NCBI GenBank assembly: GCA_903861645.1 | Contig: CAIOVE010000082.1 | Coordinates: 1 to 57,682 of the forward strand | DNA: 57,682 nt | Origin: an uncultured Hyphomicrobiales bacterium | Lineage (GTDB): Bacteria > Pseudomonadota > Alphaproteobacteria > Rhizobiales > Beijerinckiaceae | Direction: 5' to 3' | Shown here: positions 16,594-26,257 of the stretch, in pieces | Layout of the letters: every line of letters starts with the position of its first letter | How positions within the stretch are numbered: the stretch's first letter is position 1 | Notes under the pieces: generated by a model | Told to the model about the DNA's origin: nothing | Databases searched by the model: none | Seen by the model: the letters and a program-made list of their open reading frames with translations, nothing else | Position numbers and translations under genes: made by a program

Positions 16594-17100
16594 TCAGTCG
16601 GGAGGCAAGGGCCCCAGGGGCGTCGCCTCGCCCGCGCCAAGGCGCGTCAGCAAATCGGCGACGCGCGCGCCGCCAATGCGCGCGTCGGGCGCGATTTCCG
16701 CCAGCGGCGCGAGAACGAAGGCGCGTTCAGCGGCGCGCGGATGCGGCACGACGAGATCGGGCTCGTCAACGTGGGCGTCGCCGAAGGTGATGATGTCGAT
16801 ATCGAGCGTGCGCGGGCCCCAGCGTTCGTGCCGCTGACGGCCGCCCTCGCGTTCAATGTCCTGACACAGATCGAGCAGGCCGCGCGCGCTCAGACGCGTT
16901 CGCAAGGCCGCCGCCATGTTGAGAAAATCGGGCTGGTCCGTCTTGCCCCAGGGCGGCGTGCGCCAGACCCCCGACCGCGCGACGACCTCCACGCCCGGCG
17001 TCGACGCCAGTCGCTTCAGCGCGAGGCGAAAGGCGCCCGTCACGTCGCCCTCGTTGCCGCCCAGCGACAGGGTCGCGACGACGGAGGGTTCAGTCGGCAC
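16594..17100 (-). CDS. folK: 2-amino-4-hydroxy-6-hydroxymethyldihydropteridine pyrophosphokinase
   Basis: A 168-residue HPPK, which transfers pyrophosphate from ATP to 6-hydroxymethyl-7,8-dihydropterin in folate synthesis. Motifs seen are LSLGGNEGD near the start, WRTPPWGKTDQPDFLNM, and RWGPRTLDIDIITFGD with the metal-binding Asp pair, followed by VPHPRAAERAFVLAPLAEI. It overlaps folB by 11 bases. The order folP-folB-folK on the minus strand places consecutive folate steps together. Confidence 0.96.
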   Translation of the reverse strand: MPTEPSVVATLSLGGNEGDVTGAFRLALKRLASTPGVEVVARSGVWRTPPWGKTDQPDFLNMAAALRTRLSARGLLDLCQDIEREGGRQRHERWGPRTLDIDIITFGDAHVDEPDLVVPHPRAAERAFVLAPLAEIAPDARIGGARVADLLTRLGAGEATPLGPLPPD

Positions 17101-17476
17101 GCGCCATGTCCGCGCGGGTCAGACGAAGCTCGACGCCTGCCGCGGCGATGCGCTCGGGAATCGGCGGCTTGAGCTTCATCACCCGCACGAAGACAGCGTC
17201 CACCGGGGGAAAGCGGGTCAGCAGGCCGCGCGCGAGTTCCACCGTCGCGCTCTCGACCAGCTTGTGGCGACGCTCGGTGAAGATGCGCTTCGTTGTCGCG
17301 ACGATTTCGCCATAGTCGAGCGCGTCGACAAGATGATCCGTTCCGGCCGCGCGCGTCAGGTCGGTCTCGAGTTCGAGATGGATAAGATAGGGCTGGCCGA
17401 ATTCGCCCTCGTGCCGGTGCCAGCCATGGTAGGCGTGCAACTCGAGGTCGTGGATCAATACCTTGCCGCTGATCAT
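17090..17476 (-). CDS. folB: Dihydroneopterin aldolase
   Basis: A 128-residue DHNA. It converts 7,8-dihydroneopterin to 6-hydroxymethyldihydropterin and glycolaldehyde, and may also epimerise. The N-terminus is typical (VLIHDLELHAYHGWHRHEGEFGQPY). LVDALDYGEI, LVESATVELA and VRVMKLKPPIP carry the conserved Glu and Lys. The start overlaps the folP stop by 4 bases and the stop overlaps folK by 11 bases, so folP-folB-folK is one coupled unit. Confidence 0.95.
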   Translation of the reverse strand: MISGKVLIHDLELHAYHGWHRHEGEFGQPYLIHLELETDLTRAAGTDHLVDALDYGEIVATTKRIFTERRHKLVESATVELARGLLTRFPPVDAVFVRVMKLKPPIPERIAAAGVELRLTRADMARAD

Positions 17477-18432
17477 TTATCTCGCTCCGACTGGCCGCGG
17501 TTCATGATCGCGGCGTAAACCTTCATCGCGTCGACATGCTCGGCGACGTCGTGAACCCGGACAATATCGGCGCCGGCCATCGCGCCGATGACGGCGGCGG
17601 CGAGCGAACCCGCCATGCGCTCGCGCGCGACCGCGCGTCCCGTCGCCGCGCCGATGATGCGCTTGCGCGACACGCCAAGCAGCACGGGACAACCAAGTTC
17701 GCGCAACCGCGCGAGGTCGCGCACCATGACGAGATTCTGCTCCGGCGTCTTGCCGAAGCCGACGCCGGGATCGACGATGACGCGCTCGAAGGCGACCCCC
17801 GCCGCCAGCGCGATATCGATCGAGCGCTTCAGGAAATCGAGGGCGTCCTGGATGATGTCGATCGACGCGTCCTCGCTTTCGCGATTGTGCATGATGACGA
17901 CGGGAACGCCGCGTTCGCCCGCCACGCGCGCCATGTCGGGATCGCGTTGCAGGCCCCAGATGTCGTTGACGATGGACGCGCCCGCGTCGAGCGACGCGGC
18001 GGCGACGCGCGCCTTCATCGTATCGATGGAAATCGGCAGGTCCGTCGCCGCGGCGAGGCCGCGGATCACCGGAGCCACGCGCGCGATTTCCGTCTCCGCG
18101 TCGACGGGCGCGTAGCCCGGCCGTGTTGATTCGCCGCCGATATCGAGGATATCCGCGCCCTCGGCGACGAGCCTGACGCCATGGGCGACGCCGCTGATGG
18201 GGTCGAGATAGGCGCCGCCATCGGAGAATGAATCCGGCGTCACGTTGACGATGCCCATGACCAGCGGCCGCGCGCCAAGCGCCAAGCCGCGACGGGGCAA
18301 GGGCGTCGCGGGTGTGACGTCGCGCGCGCCGGCCGCCGGGTCAGCCGGTCGGCTCGCCTGATCTAAGGCCTGTTTCGCGCCGCGAACGCCGCGGCCAAGG
18401 GCGTAGAGGTATTTGTCGAACAAGCGCGTCAC
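17473..18432 (-). CDS. folP: Dihydropteroate synthase
   Basis: A DHPS of about 319 residues that condenses p-aminobenzoate with 6-hydroxymethyldihydropterin diphosphate. It is the target of sulfonamides. The core begins LVMGIVNVTPDSFSDGG and continues with ADILDIGGESTRPG, SIDTMKA, IVNDIWGL, VIVDPGVGFGKTPEQNL and LLGVSRKRIIG. The start is uncertain. A GTG at 18432 (VTRLFDKYLY) is chosen because farther upstream the frame runs into aroC. It leaves an N-terminal extension of about 55 residues before the core. It overlaps folB by 4 bases. Confidence 0.93.
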   Translation of the reverse strand: MTRLFDKYLYALGRGVRGAKQALDQASRPADPAAGARDVTPATPLPRRGLALGARPLVMGIVNVTPDSFSDGGAYLDPISGVAHGVRLVAEGADILDIGGESTRPGYAPVDAETEIARVAPVIRGLAAATDLPISIDTMKARVAAASLDAGASIVNDIWGLQRDPDMARVAGERGVPVVIMHNRESEDASIDIIQDALDFLKRSIDIALAAGVAFERVIVDPGVGFGKTPEQNLVMVRDLARLRELGCPVLLGVSRKRIIGAATGRAVARERMAGSLAAAVIGAMAGADIVRVHDVAEHVDAMKVYAAIMNRGQSERDK

Positions 18433-18466
18433 CCCGGCAACGCAACAGACGCGGGATAAATCCCGC

Positions 18467-19582
18467 TCACCGCTCGAAGGGCCAGCTCGGCCCCGCGCCG
18501 TTCTGACCACGATGGCGCAAAAAGGCGTCGGCCAGCACGATCGCCATCATCGCCTCGCCCACGGGCACCCCGCGGATGCCGACGCAGGGATCGTGGCGGC
18601 CCTTGGTGCGGATATCGACGTCGGCGCCAAAGCGATCAATCGAGCGGCGCGGCGTCAGGATCGACGACGTCGGCTTGACGGCGAAGCGCGCCACTATGGG
18701 TTGCCCCGTCGACACGCCGCCGAGCACGCCGCCCGCGTGATTGGACAGGAACAGCGGCTTGCCATCATTGCCCATGCGCATCTCGTCGGCGTTTTCCTCG
18801 CCGGTCAGCGCCGCGGAGGCCATGCCGTCGCCGATCTCGACCGCCTTGACGGCGTTGATCGACATCAGCGCGCTGGCGAGTTCCGCGTCGAGCTTGCCAT
18901 AGATCGGCGCGCCCCATCCGGCGGGAACGCCCTTGGCGACGAGCTCGATCACCGCCCCGCAGGAGGAGCCCGCCTTGCGCACGCCGTCGAGATAATCCTC
19001 CCACAGCGCGGCGGCGCGCGCGTCGGGGCAGAAGAAGGCGTTGCGCTCGACCTCGGCCCAATCCCAGTTGGCGCGGTCGATCTTGTGTGGCCCCATCTGG
19101 ACGAGGGCGCCGCGAATGGTCACGCCGGAGAGGATCTTTCGCGCCACGCCGCCCGCGGCGACGCGCATGGCGGTCTCGCGCGCCGACGAACGACCGCCGC
19201 CGCGATAATCGCGGATGCCGTATTTGGCGTCATAGACGTAATCGGCGTGGCCGGGGCGATAGGAATGCTTGATCTCGCCGTAGTCCTTGGAGCGCTGATC
19301 GACGTTCTCGATGAACAGGCCGATCGACGTTCCCGTCGTCACCTGCGCGCCGGATGTCTCGTCGTGCATGACGCCGGAGAGAATTTTGACCTGATCCGGC
19401 TCCTGCCGCTGGGTCGTGAAGCGCGATTGGCCGGGACGGCGCCGGTCGAGCTGGATCTGCAAATCCTCGGCGACGAGCGGAATGAGCGGCGGGCAGCCGT
19501 CGACCACGCAGCCGATCGCCGGTCCGTGGCTTTCGCCCCAGGTGGTTACGCGGAACAGGTGGCCGAAGGTGTTGTGCGACAT
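18467..19582 (-). CDS. aroC: Chorismate synthase
   Basis: A 371-residue FMN-dependent enzyme that makes chorismate from 5-enolpyruvylshikimate-3-phosphate, the last shared step to aromatic amino acids, folate and quinones. The start [32 protein letters not shown] is diagnostic. [39 protein letters not shown] and the C-terminal [20 protein letters not shown] are present. It lies just upstream of folP on the same strand. This suits the need for chorismate-derived p-aminobenzoate in folate synthesis. Confidence 0.97.
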   Translation of the reverse strand: MSHNTFGHLFRVTTWGESHGPAIGCVVDGCPPLIPLVAEDLQIQLDRRRPGQSRFTTQRQEPDQVKILSGVMHDETSGAQVTTGTSIGLFIENVDQRSKDYGEIKHSYRPGHADYVYDAKYGIRDYRGGGRSSARETAMRVAAGGVARKILSGVTIRGALVQMGPHKIDRANWDWAEVERNAFFCPDARAAALWEDYLDGVRKAGSSCGAVIELVAKGVPAGWGAPIYGKLDAELASALMSINAVKAVEIGDGMASAALTGEENADEMRMGNDGKPLFLSNHAGGVLGGVSTGQPIVARFAVKPTSSILTPRRSIDRFGADVDIRTKGRHDPCVGIRGVPVGEAMMAIVLADAFLRHRGQNGAGPSWPFER

Positions 19583-19608
19583 GGCTCTAACGCTTGAATG
19601 CGGACGTT

Positions 19609-21447
19609 CTATGATTCGGCGCGCACGGGGTCAAATGACCCATCGAGCAGGCCCGTCAGCGCCCGCCCCAGCAACCCGTCGTCGCCCGCGTAAAGCCGAG
19701 CATCAAGATCGAGCGCCGCGACGTGGGCGCGCAGCGCGGCGCGGAAATCCGCGTCGTCGAGCAGCCTTGTGGCGGCGGCGACGTAGGCGTCGACGTCGCC
19801 CGCCGTGAGCTCGCCCGGCAGGCCCGCGCGCGCGAACAGGGCCGCGTCGGCGTGGGCGTGCGGCTCCCGCCCGTCGAGACAGACGCCGGGCAAGCCGACC
19901 GACAGCGCGTCGAGAATTGAATTCATGTTGCCATAGGGAAACGGGCAGAGAAAGAAATCACAGGCCGCCAGCGCGGCGAGATAGGCCGCGTGCGCCATTT
20001 CCGCGTGGACGACCGCGTTCGGCAGGCAAGCGCGCAACGCCCGCGCGAGATCGAGATGCGCGAGCCCCGCCGCGCCCAGCGGAAAGAACTCGAACACGAC
20101 GGCGGTTCGCGCGCCGCGGGCGATCTCCCCCAGCGCCGCGAAAAGATCGGGATTGAGCTTGGGCAGCGACCCCGGGATGGCGACGCGCACGGGCCCTTGC
20201 GCACGCGCGACCGGCGGCGGCGCTGTCTCGCGCCGGGGCGTGTAGGGAAACGCCGCTGGCGGCAGAACCGGCAACGTCTCGCTGAACGCGCCGGGATCGC
20301 CAACGAAATCCGCGGGCAGGAGGAAATGATCGATCGCCGGGCTCATCGTCGTCGCCGCGTGGCCATGGGAGGCGCACTGGACCGGCGCGAGACGGAGCGC
20401 GGCCAGCGCCATGACGCGCGCGGACAGGCCGACGCCCGCGTGCAAGACAATGTCGGGCGCGCGCGCCAGAATGGCTTTCGCCGTCGCGCTGACAACATCG
20501 ATGAAATCGCCCACGGGATATTCGACGACCTCGTCGAAGCAATCATCGCTCGCGGCGCCGCGTTGATCGGCGCGCAGGAAGCCCACGACTTGAAAGCGCT
20601 CCCGCAACCCGCGGATGGCGCGCGCGTGGGTGCGATGCACCGAATGGCCCTCGGCGAAAAACTCCGTCGTGACAACAATGAGGGGCCGCTCGCGCGCGGG
20701 CCACGGCGTCGAGGGCGTCCATTCCACGCAACCGGCGTCGAGCAGCAATCGTCGCGTCTTGTCGATGAGCGCGCGCTTGATCGCATGCTTGTCGGCGAGC
20801 GCCGCGTAGCTGCAATGAAGATAGGCCTCGCCCGCGGCGGCCAGCGCCCGCGGCGCGAGCGACCACGCGTCGGCGCGCGCCGCCATCAGCGCCAGCAATT
20901 CGCCGCGGAAAGCGGCGCCCGAGGGCGTAGGATGAAAGCGCGCGCCAAGATGCGCCAGCCACGTCGGCGCGGCCAGCGCCGGTTGACCGGCCAGCCATTC
21001 AGACGGTTCGATCCGGAACGTCGTGTCGGGCGACCAGACCATCAGGAAACGCGCGCAGGCCGAGCCCTCGAAACACCAGGGCTCGCCGGACGACCCACGC
21101 CCGATGATTTCCAGCAGATGATCGCTCGAGCCGAAGGCGCCGACGCGGAACAACACGTCCACCCAGCGGCGAACGCCGGCGAAATCGATGAATTGCTCGA
21201 GCGTCGGATCGAAGGCGCGATCGACGACGAGGTCGCCCAGCGCGGCGCAAAAGCGCGTCGCGAATTCAATCAGCCGGTCCTCCTCGCCAACACAGACCGG
21301 CGACGGCTTCCATGCGATCATATCGACACGGCCATAGCGCGCGTCGATGGCGCGCAGGATGGCGAGCGCCTCACCGAATGCCTCGCCATGGCGCCGTGCG
21401 GCGACCGTGTGTTCTAGAATTTCAAGCGAGGGCGCGCGGCCGCTCAT
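19609..21447 (-). CDS. HMW1C-like (GT41 family) glycosyltransferase
   Basis: A 612-residue cytoplasmic protein with no membrane segment. The N-terminal half is helical. The C-terminal GT-B part matches HMW1C/NGT enzymes: [20 protein letters not shown], then [19 protein letters not shown] with [36 protein letters not shown] and [19 protein letters not shown]. In Haemophilus and Actinobacillus such enzymes add glucose or galactose to Asn of adhesins using UDP-sugars. No adhesin or N-x-S/T-rich partner is in the window. It starts 9 bases after the stop of the Pls/PosA-like synthetase, so they are probably one operon. The acceptor is unknown. Confidence 0.82.
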   Translation of the reverse strand: MSGRAPSLEILEHTVAARRHGEAFGEALAILRAIDARYGRVDMIAWKPSPVCVGEEDRLIEFATRFCAALGDLVVDRAFDPTLEQFIDFAGVRRWVDVLFRVGAFGSSDHLLEIIGRGSSGEPWCFEGSACARFLMVWSPDTTFRIEPSEWLAGQPALAAPTWLAHLGARFHPTPSGAAFRGELLALMAARADAWSLAPRALAAAGEAYLHCSYAALADKHAIKRALIDKTRRLLLDAGCVEWTPSTPWPARERPLIVVTTEFFAEGHSVHRTHARAIRGLRERFQVVGFLRADQRGAASDDCFDEVVEYPVGDFIDVVSATAKAILARAPDIVLHAGVGLSARVMALAALRLAPVQCASHGHAATTMSPAIDHFLLPADFVGDPGAFSETLPVLPPAAFPYTPRRETAPPPVARAQGPVRVAIPGSLPKLNPDLFAALGEIARGARTAVVFEFFPLGAAGLAHLDLARALRACLPNAVVHAEMAHAAYLAALAACDFFLCPFPYGNMNSILDALSVGLPGVCLDGREPHAHADAALFARAGLPGELTAGDVDAYVAAATRLLDDADFRAALRAHVAALDLDARLYAGDDGLLGRALTGLLDGSFDPVRAES

Positions 21448-21456
21448 GCGGCGCGA

Positions 21457-24400
21457 TCAGCCCGTGCGGGTCGGCTGCGCGGGCGCGCCGATCCATTCCG
21501 TGTGCGCGGGAATGGCCTCGCCCTTCATGATCACGGTCAGCGGCCCGAGCCGCGCGAAATCGCCAACATGGGTGTCGTACAGAACAGTCGAGCCCGCGCC
21601 AACGGTCACGCCATTGCCGACATTGACGCGCCCGACCTTCATCACGCGATCCTCGTAAAGATGCGTCTGCAGGGCGCAGAGCGAATTGAGCGACACGAAA
21701 TCGCCGACCGTCACGCAATCGAATTCGGTGATGTCGGTCATGTCCATGTAGCAGCCCTTGCCAAACTTCGCGCCAAACAGGCGCAGCAGCCATGGCAGGA
21801 AGGGCGTGCCGCGCAGATGTTCGAGCAACACCTTGCCCGCGAGGCCCCAGTACATGACGGCGACCGATTCCGTTCGCATCGCCCAGAACGACCACATGGG
21901 CTTCACCACGGGTTCGTAGCGACCCATCGTCACCCATTTGATGCCGATGACGATGGCCGTCATGGCGACGGAGATGCCAACCGAGCAGCCGATGAAACGC
22001 AGCGCCAGCGTCAGCCAGTGACCGGCGTAGAGCGGCGGGGCGAGCACCTCGACGGCCCACGTGCCGAAGGTGATGAACAGCATGGTCGGCAGCGAGATAT
22101 GCACGGCCTCGAAAACGCCGCGCATGAATTTCTTCCACTTCGGCGGCTCGTAGGTCCAGTAGCCGCCGGCGTCGAATTTCTGGCGCACGGGCAGCTTGAT
22201 CGGCGGCGAGCCGAACCACGTGTCGCCCGGCGACAGTTCCTCGTTCGCGGGCGGCTTCGACTTGATGCCGATGAGCGCGCCCTCGGGTATGTCGGCGCCC
22301 GGCGGCACGACCGCGTCGTTGCCGATGAACACCCGCGCCGCGGTGCGCACCTTTTGCAGATACATGTAGCCGCGGCGCACGTCCTCGTCGCCCAGCACCA
22401 CCTCGTCGGCGATGAAGCACTTCTCGCCGATCTCGACGAGATCGTAGCGACCGGCGAGATTGGTCGAGATCTCCGCGTCCTTGCCGATGCTCGCGCCCAT
22501 CAGGCGATACCACGCGCGCATGTAGATCGTGGCGAACAGCGACGAGAGGGTTTCGAGCGTGACTTCCGTGGCGAGCGCGACGCTCCACTTGCGGATGTAG
22601 AAGCTCGAATGAACGGAATAGACGCCCTCGCTCACGCGCGGCAGGATGATCCAGCGCACGAGCGCGATGAACGCGACCGTGACGAGCACGAGCGCGAAGG
22701 ATGTAGGCCACGCCATGATCGGAATCGACGCCAGATAGGTCCAGCGCTCCGTGTCGGAAACGCCGATGATGTCGTCGATGCGATCGAAGATCCAGAACGC
22801 CGGCAGGATGGGCAGCAGGCCCAGCGGCGGAATGGTCAGCAACAGGATCGTGTAGATGAACGAATTGACCGCGCGGCGCGCCGGCGAGGCCGACGATTGC
22901 GCGGGCAGCTCGGCGAGATTGACGAGGCCGGTCTTGCGCGCCGGCGAGCCATCCCAGATTTCGCGCGGACCGATGCGCATGCCCGAGGGCGCGGAGGTCA
23001 GATCCTTGAGTTCGGCGCTGGCGCCGATGACGACATCCTCCTCGACCACGCAGGACGTGCCGACATAGGCGTCGGGACCGATCTCGATTGGACCGAGGAT
23101 GAATTCGGCGCCTTCGACGCGCGCGTTGCCGAATTTTGTTTTCGAGCCAAGGCAGGCGCCCTCGCCGATGGTGATGAGATCGTGCGCGCCTATCTCGACC
23201 TCGCCGATCAGCGCGTCGTCGCCGACCTTGGCGCCCAGCGCGTTCAGGTAAAGCCGCATGATCGGCGTGCCCTGAAACCATTTGACGTGGGTCAGCGCCA
23301 GGAAGTGCTGCACGAACCACCAGCGGAAGTAATAGACGCCCCAGAGCGGATAACGCCCCGGCTTGACCCGGCCCAGCACCAGCCACTTGACGGCGACGCC
23401 AAGGAAAATCGTCACCAGATTGATGCAGGCGTAAACGCCGAGCAGCGACGCCGTTTCCTGAAACACGCTCGCGGTCGGATCGGTCAACAGCATGTAACTG
23501 ATGAACACGCCGAGCCATTGCGCGGTCATCACCGGCAGGATGATGAACAGCGCCGCGGCCTGCGCGAGTCCGCAAAGAAACCGCCGCGACAGCGGCGGCG
23601 GAGTGAACGACAGGTCGCGCGGCGCCATGACGCTCGCGCCGCGGCCGTCGAGCAAGTTGGCCATCGCGCGCAGCGAACGGGTCGCGTAAACATCCTGCAA
23701 CGTCAGCGACGCCAGTTCGTGATGCTCGCGCACCTTGGCGAGAAAGCGCGCCGCCAGCAGCGAATGGCCACCGAGATCTGTGAAGAAATCCGCGTCGAAG
23801 GGAATCGGCTGTGGCGGCAGCACGGCTTGCGCCGCGACGAGCAGCTTCGCCTCGATCTCGTTGCGCGGCTCCTCCTGCTCCTCGGCCACGTCGGTCGGCG
23901 CGCTCAGCTGCGCCTTCTTGAGCAGGTTGCGGTTGACCTTGCCCGACGGCAGCCGCGGCAATTCATCCATGGTCTCGTAGCGCGCCGGCACCATGTAGGC
24001 CGGCAATTTCTGCCGCAACGCCAGCCGCGTTTCGCGCGCGTCAAGGCGCGCGTCGTCGGCGTTGACGATGAAGGCGACGAGCTGATCGAGGCCGTCGTCG
24101 TTGCGCAGCACGACAGCCGCGTTGGCGACGCCCGGCAGTTCGGTCAGCTTCGCCTCGATCTCGCCGAGCTCGACGCGAAAACCGCGGATCTTGACCTGAT
24201 CGTCGATGCGGCCGCGAAAGGCGATGTCGCCCTTCGCGTCGATCAGCACCGCGTCGCCCGAACGATAAAGCACGGGATCGGCGCCGTCGCTGGCGAAGGG
24301 ATTGGCGATGAATTTTTCCGCCGTCAGTTCGTCGCGCTTGAGATAGCCGCGCGCCACGCCCGGCCCGCCGATGAGCAACTCGCCCTCGACGCCGGGCCCC

Positions 24401-25479
24401 ACCAGGTTCAACGCGTCGTCGACGACGTAGCAGGTGTAGTTCGGAATCGGCTTGCCGATCGTCACGGGTTCGCCGGGGCGCACGATGGCCGCGGTCGCCA
24501 CGACCGTCGCCTCCGTCGGTCCATAGGTATTGAAGATGGAGCGGCCGGGCCGGCTCCAGCGTTCGGCGACCGAGGGCGGGCAGGCCTCGCCGCCAAGCAG
24601 GATGATGCGCAGCGTCGCGACGTCGCGCGGCAGCATGGCGAGCAGCGTCGGCACGGTGTCGAGCACGGTGACGCCGGCCTTCTCCATCAGGTCGGGCAAC
24701 TGGTCAGCCTCGCCCATCATCGCGGGCGTCGCGACGAACAGCGCGGCGCCGACGAGATAGGGAACCCAGATTTCCTCCATCGACAGATCGAAGGCGACCG
24801 AGGCGCCCTGGAACATCACGTCCTCGGCGACGACGCCATAGACCTCGTTGGCCGAGCGCAGGAAATGGCAGATGTTGCGCCCGCTGATGACGATTCCCTT
24901 GGGCGTGCCCGTCGAGCCGGACGTGTAGATCATGTAGGCGGGGTAATGCGGCGTCGCGCCCATGGCGCGCGGATTGACGACCGAATGATCGGCGGCGTCG
25001 ACGAGTTCGTTCTCGCAGGTGACATCGCAGTTGACCCGGCCCTCCGCGCCCGCGACCTGCGCCGCGCCGGTGATCAGCGCGCGCGCCTCCGCGTCCGCGA
25101 GGCAGGTGGCGATGCGGTCGAGCGGCGCGTCGGCGTCGAAGGGCAGCCACGCGGCGCCCGTCTTGGCGATGCCGATCTGGGCGATCAGCAGGTCGGGACC
25201 GCGCGGCATCCACAGGCCGACCACGTGGCCGGGCCGCACGCCCTCGCGCACGAGGCCGCGCGCGATGCCGGTGGCGCGCTCGTCGACCTGCGCGTAGGTC
25301 AGCACGCCCTCGGGCGTGATCATGCAGGGCGCGTCGGGTCGCGCGGCGGCCGTCGCCCCGAAGATTTCGCACAGCAGTTCGTCGCGCAGGAGGGCGTCGT
25401 TCAAGGGGCCGCGCAGGACGGCGCCGCCGGTCGTCGCCGCGGCGGCGTTCTCGATGATCATCGTGTCGTCCCGAGCCAT
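21457..25479 (-). CDS. Pls/PosA-like single-module non-ribosomal peptide synthetase with membrane-bound C-terminus
   Basis: A 1340-residue protein. The adenylation domain (about 25-505) has MIYTSGSTGTPKGIV, NTYGPTEATVVATAA, YRSGDAVLIDAKGDIAFRGR, DQVKIRGFRVELGEIEA and LPSGKVNRN. A carrier domain follows, with DLGGHSLLAARF (phosphopantetheine Ser573). From about 630 onward three pairs of membrane helices alternate with hexapeptide (left-handed beta-helix) segments, for example VGDDALIGEVEIGAHD and VGNGVTVGAGSTVLYDTHVG. There is no condensation or thioesterase domain. This plan is that of epsilon-poly-lysine synthetase (Pls) and relatives, which join one amino acid to itself at the membrane. Hand alignment of the substrate pocket gives acidic residues (Glu at 239, Asp at 278 in GrsA numbering). 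A cationic amino acid would fit, but this is tentative. Confidence 0.88.
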   Translation of the reverse strand: MARDDTMIIENAAAATTGGAVLRGPLNDALLRDELLCEIFGATAAARPDAPCMITPEGVLTYAQVDERATGIARGLVREGVRPGHVVGLWMPRGPDLLIAQIGIAKTGAAWLPFDADAPLDRIATCLADAEARALITGAAQVAGAEGRVNCDVTCENELVDAADHSVVNPRAMGATPHYPAYMIYTSGSTGTPKGIVISGRNICHFLRSANEVYGVVAEDVMFQGASVAFDLSMEEIWVPYLVGAALFVATPAMMGEADQLPDLMEKAGVTVLDTVPTLLAMLPRDVATLRIILLGGEACPPSVAERWSRPGRSIFNTYGPTEATVVATAAIVRPGEPVTIGKPIPNYTCYVVDDALNLVGPGVEGELLIGGPGVARGYLKRDELTAEKFIANPFASDGADPVLYRSGDAVLIDAKGDIAFRGRIDDQVKIRGFRVELGEIEAKLTELPGVANAAVVLRNDDGLDQLVAFIVNADDARLDARETRLALRQKLPAYMVPARYETMDELPRLPSGKVNRNLLKKAQLSAPTDVAEEQEEPRNEIEAKLLVAAQAVLPPQPIPFDADFFTDLGGHSLLAARFLAKVREHHELASLTLQDVYATRSLRAMANLLDGRGASVMAPRDLSFTPPPLSRRFLCGLAQAAALFIILPVMTAQWLGVFISYMLLTDPTASVFQETASLLGVYACINLVTIFLGVAVKWLVLGRVKPGRYPLWGVYYFRWWFVQHFLALTHVKWFQGTPIMRLYLNALGAKVGDDALIGEVEIGAHDLITIGEGACLGSKTKFGNARVEGAEFILGPIEIGPDAYVGTSCVVEEDVVIGASAELKDLTSAPSGMRIGPREIWDGSPARKTGLVNLAELPAQSSASPARRAVNSFIYTILLLTIPPLGLLPILPAFWIFDRIDDIIGVSDTERWTYLASIPIMAWPTSFALVLVTVAFIALVRWIILPRVSEGVYSVHSSFYIRKWSVALATEVTLETLSSLFATIYMRAWYRLMGASIGKDAEISTNLAGRYDLVEIGEKCFIADEVVLGDEDVRRGYMYLQKVRTAARVFIGNDAVVPPGADIPEGALIGIKSKPPANEELSPGDTWFGSPPIKLPVRQKFDAGGYWTYEPPKWKKFMRGVFEAVHISLPTMLFITFGTWAVEVLAPPLYAGHWLTLALRFIGCSVGISVAMTAIVIGIKWVTMGRYEPVVKPMWSFWAMRTESVAVMYWGLAGKVLLEHLRGTPFLPWLLRLFGAKFGKGCYMDMTDITEFDCVTVGDFVSLNSLCALQTHLYEDRVMKVGRVNVGNGVTVGAGSTVLYDTHVGDFARLGPLTVIMKGEAIPAHTEWIGAPAQPTRTG

Positions 25480-25531
25480 TGCAGTCCCGTCCCGTGGGCG
25501 CGCGTGGCCCCCTGATGAGTTGTTTACGCCC

Positions 25532-25556
25532 GTTCAGGCATGAACCGCGCCTGAAC
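25532..25556. repeat. Inverted repeat upstream of the Pls/PosA-like gene
   Basis: GTTCAGGC and GCCTGAAC (25532-25539 and 25549-25556) are perfect 8-base arms with a 9-base spacer. They lie 53 bases upstream of the synthetase start, between it and the phosphatase stop. This could be an operator or a terminator stem. No T-run follows on the minus strand. Confidence 0.35.
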
Positions 25557-25579
25557 AGTCCTGTCCAGCGCCGTCTGGC

Positions 25580-26176
25580 CTAGAGCCAGCGACAACCGCC
25601 GTTTTCGAATAACATCGCGCGGCCCTGTTTGATATCGGCGACCGGCGCGTCGGCGCGCGAAATCCCCCCGATCATGACCATTAAAACCCGCGCGATGCCG
25701 CCATGGGCGACGACAAAGCTGTCCTGAACGAGTTGATCGAGCCATGGCCTGACGCGCTCGGCCAGCATGGCGTAGCTTTCTCCGCCCGGCGGCTGGAAAT
25801 CCCACTTGTCGCCCTCGCGCGCCTTGGCCGCCCAGGGGTCCATGGTCTTGACCTCGCTCCAGGTCAGACCCTCCCACCGGCCAAAGGACAGTTCCATGAG
25901 GCGGGGATCGGTGGCGTAGGCGATCGGATCGAGCCCCATCGCGTCGCGGGCCCGTTCCATGGTTTCCCGGCAGCGCTCCAGCGGCGAGGCGATGAAATCG
26001 AGGCCCGCGGCGCCCGGCGCGCCCGGCCCGCCAAAATAATCGCGCAGCATGCGGCCCACCGCCGACGCCTGATCGCGCCCGCGCGGGTTTAGCGGCGTAT
26101 CGCGCTGACCTTGCAGGCGAAACTCGACATTCCAGTCGGTTTCGCCATGACGGAGGAAAAAAATGCGAGGCGGCAT
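25580..26176 (-). CDS. Histidine phosphatase family protein
   Basis: A 198-residue protein of the phosphoglycerate-mutase-like histidine phosphatase superfamily. The catalytic motif FLRHGETDWN holds the phosphorylated His (residue 9). LQGQRDTPLNPRGRDQA, the ASPLERCRETME pattern, MELSFGRWEGLTW and the second His in VVAHGGIARVL complete the active site. The substrate cannot be deduced. It stands between fabI and the Pls-like gene on the same strand. Confidence 0.93.
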   Translation of the reverse strand: MPPRIFFLRHGETDWNVEFRLQGQRDTPLNPRGRDQASAVGRMLRDYFGGPGAPGAAGLDFIASPLERCRETMERARDAMGLDPIAYATDPRLMELSFGRWEGLTWSEVKTMDPWAAKAREGDKWDFQPPGGESYAMLAERVRPWLDQLVQDSFVVAHGGIARVLMVMIGGISRADAPVADIKQGRAMLFENGGCRWL

Positions 26177-26233
26177 GGCAATCGGACAAACAACGGGAGT
26201 TTGGAAGTACCCTTGCGCCTGCCGCCATGCAAG

Positions 26234-26255
26234 CCGCGCGCGCCCATGCGCGCGG
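26234..26255 (-). terminator. Hairpin directly after fabI (weak terminator candidate)
   Basis: CCGCGCGC and GCGCGCGG form an 8-bp stem with a 6-base loop, two bases beyond the fabI stop on the minus strand. The T-run typical of intrinsic terminators is missing. Confidence 0.3.
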
Positions 26256-26257
26256 TT

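Noticed and set aside
21502-25515. Open frame of 1337 codons on the plus strand opposite the Pls/PosA-like gene
   Set aside because: It is the antisense shadow of a GC-rich gene. Its sequence is dominated by Arg, His, Asp and Ala with no domain, while the minus strand has full adenylation and carrier motifs.
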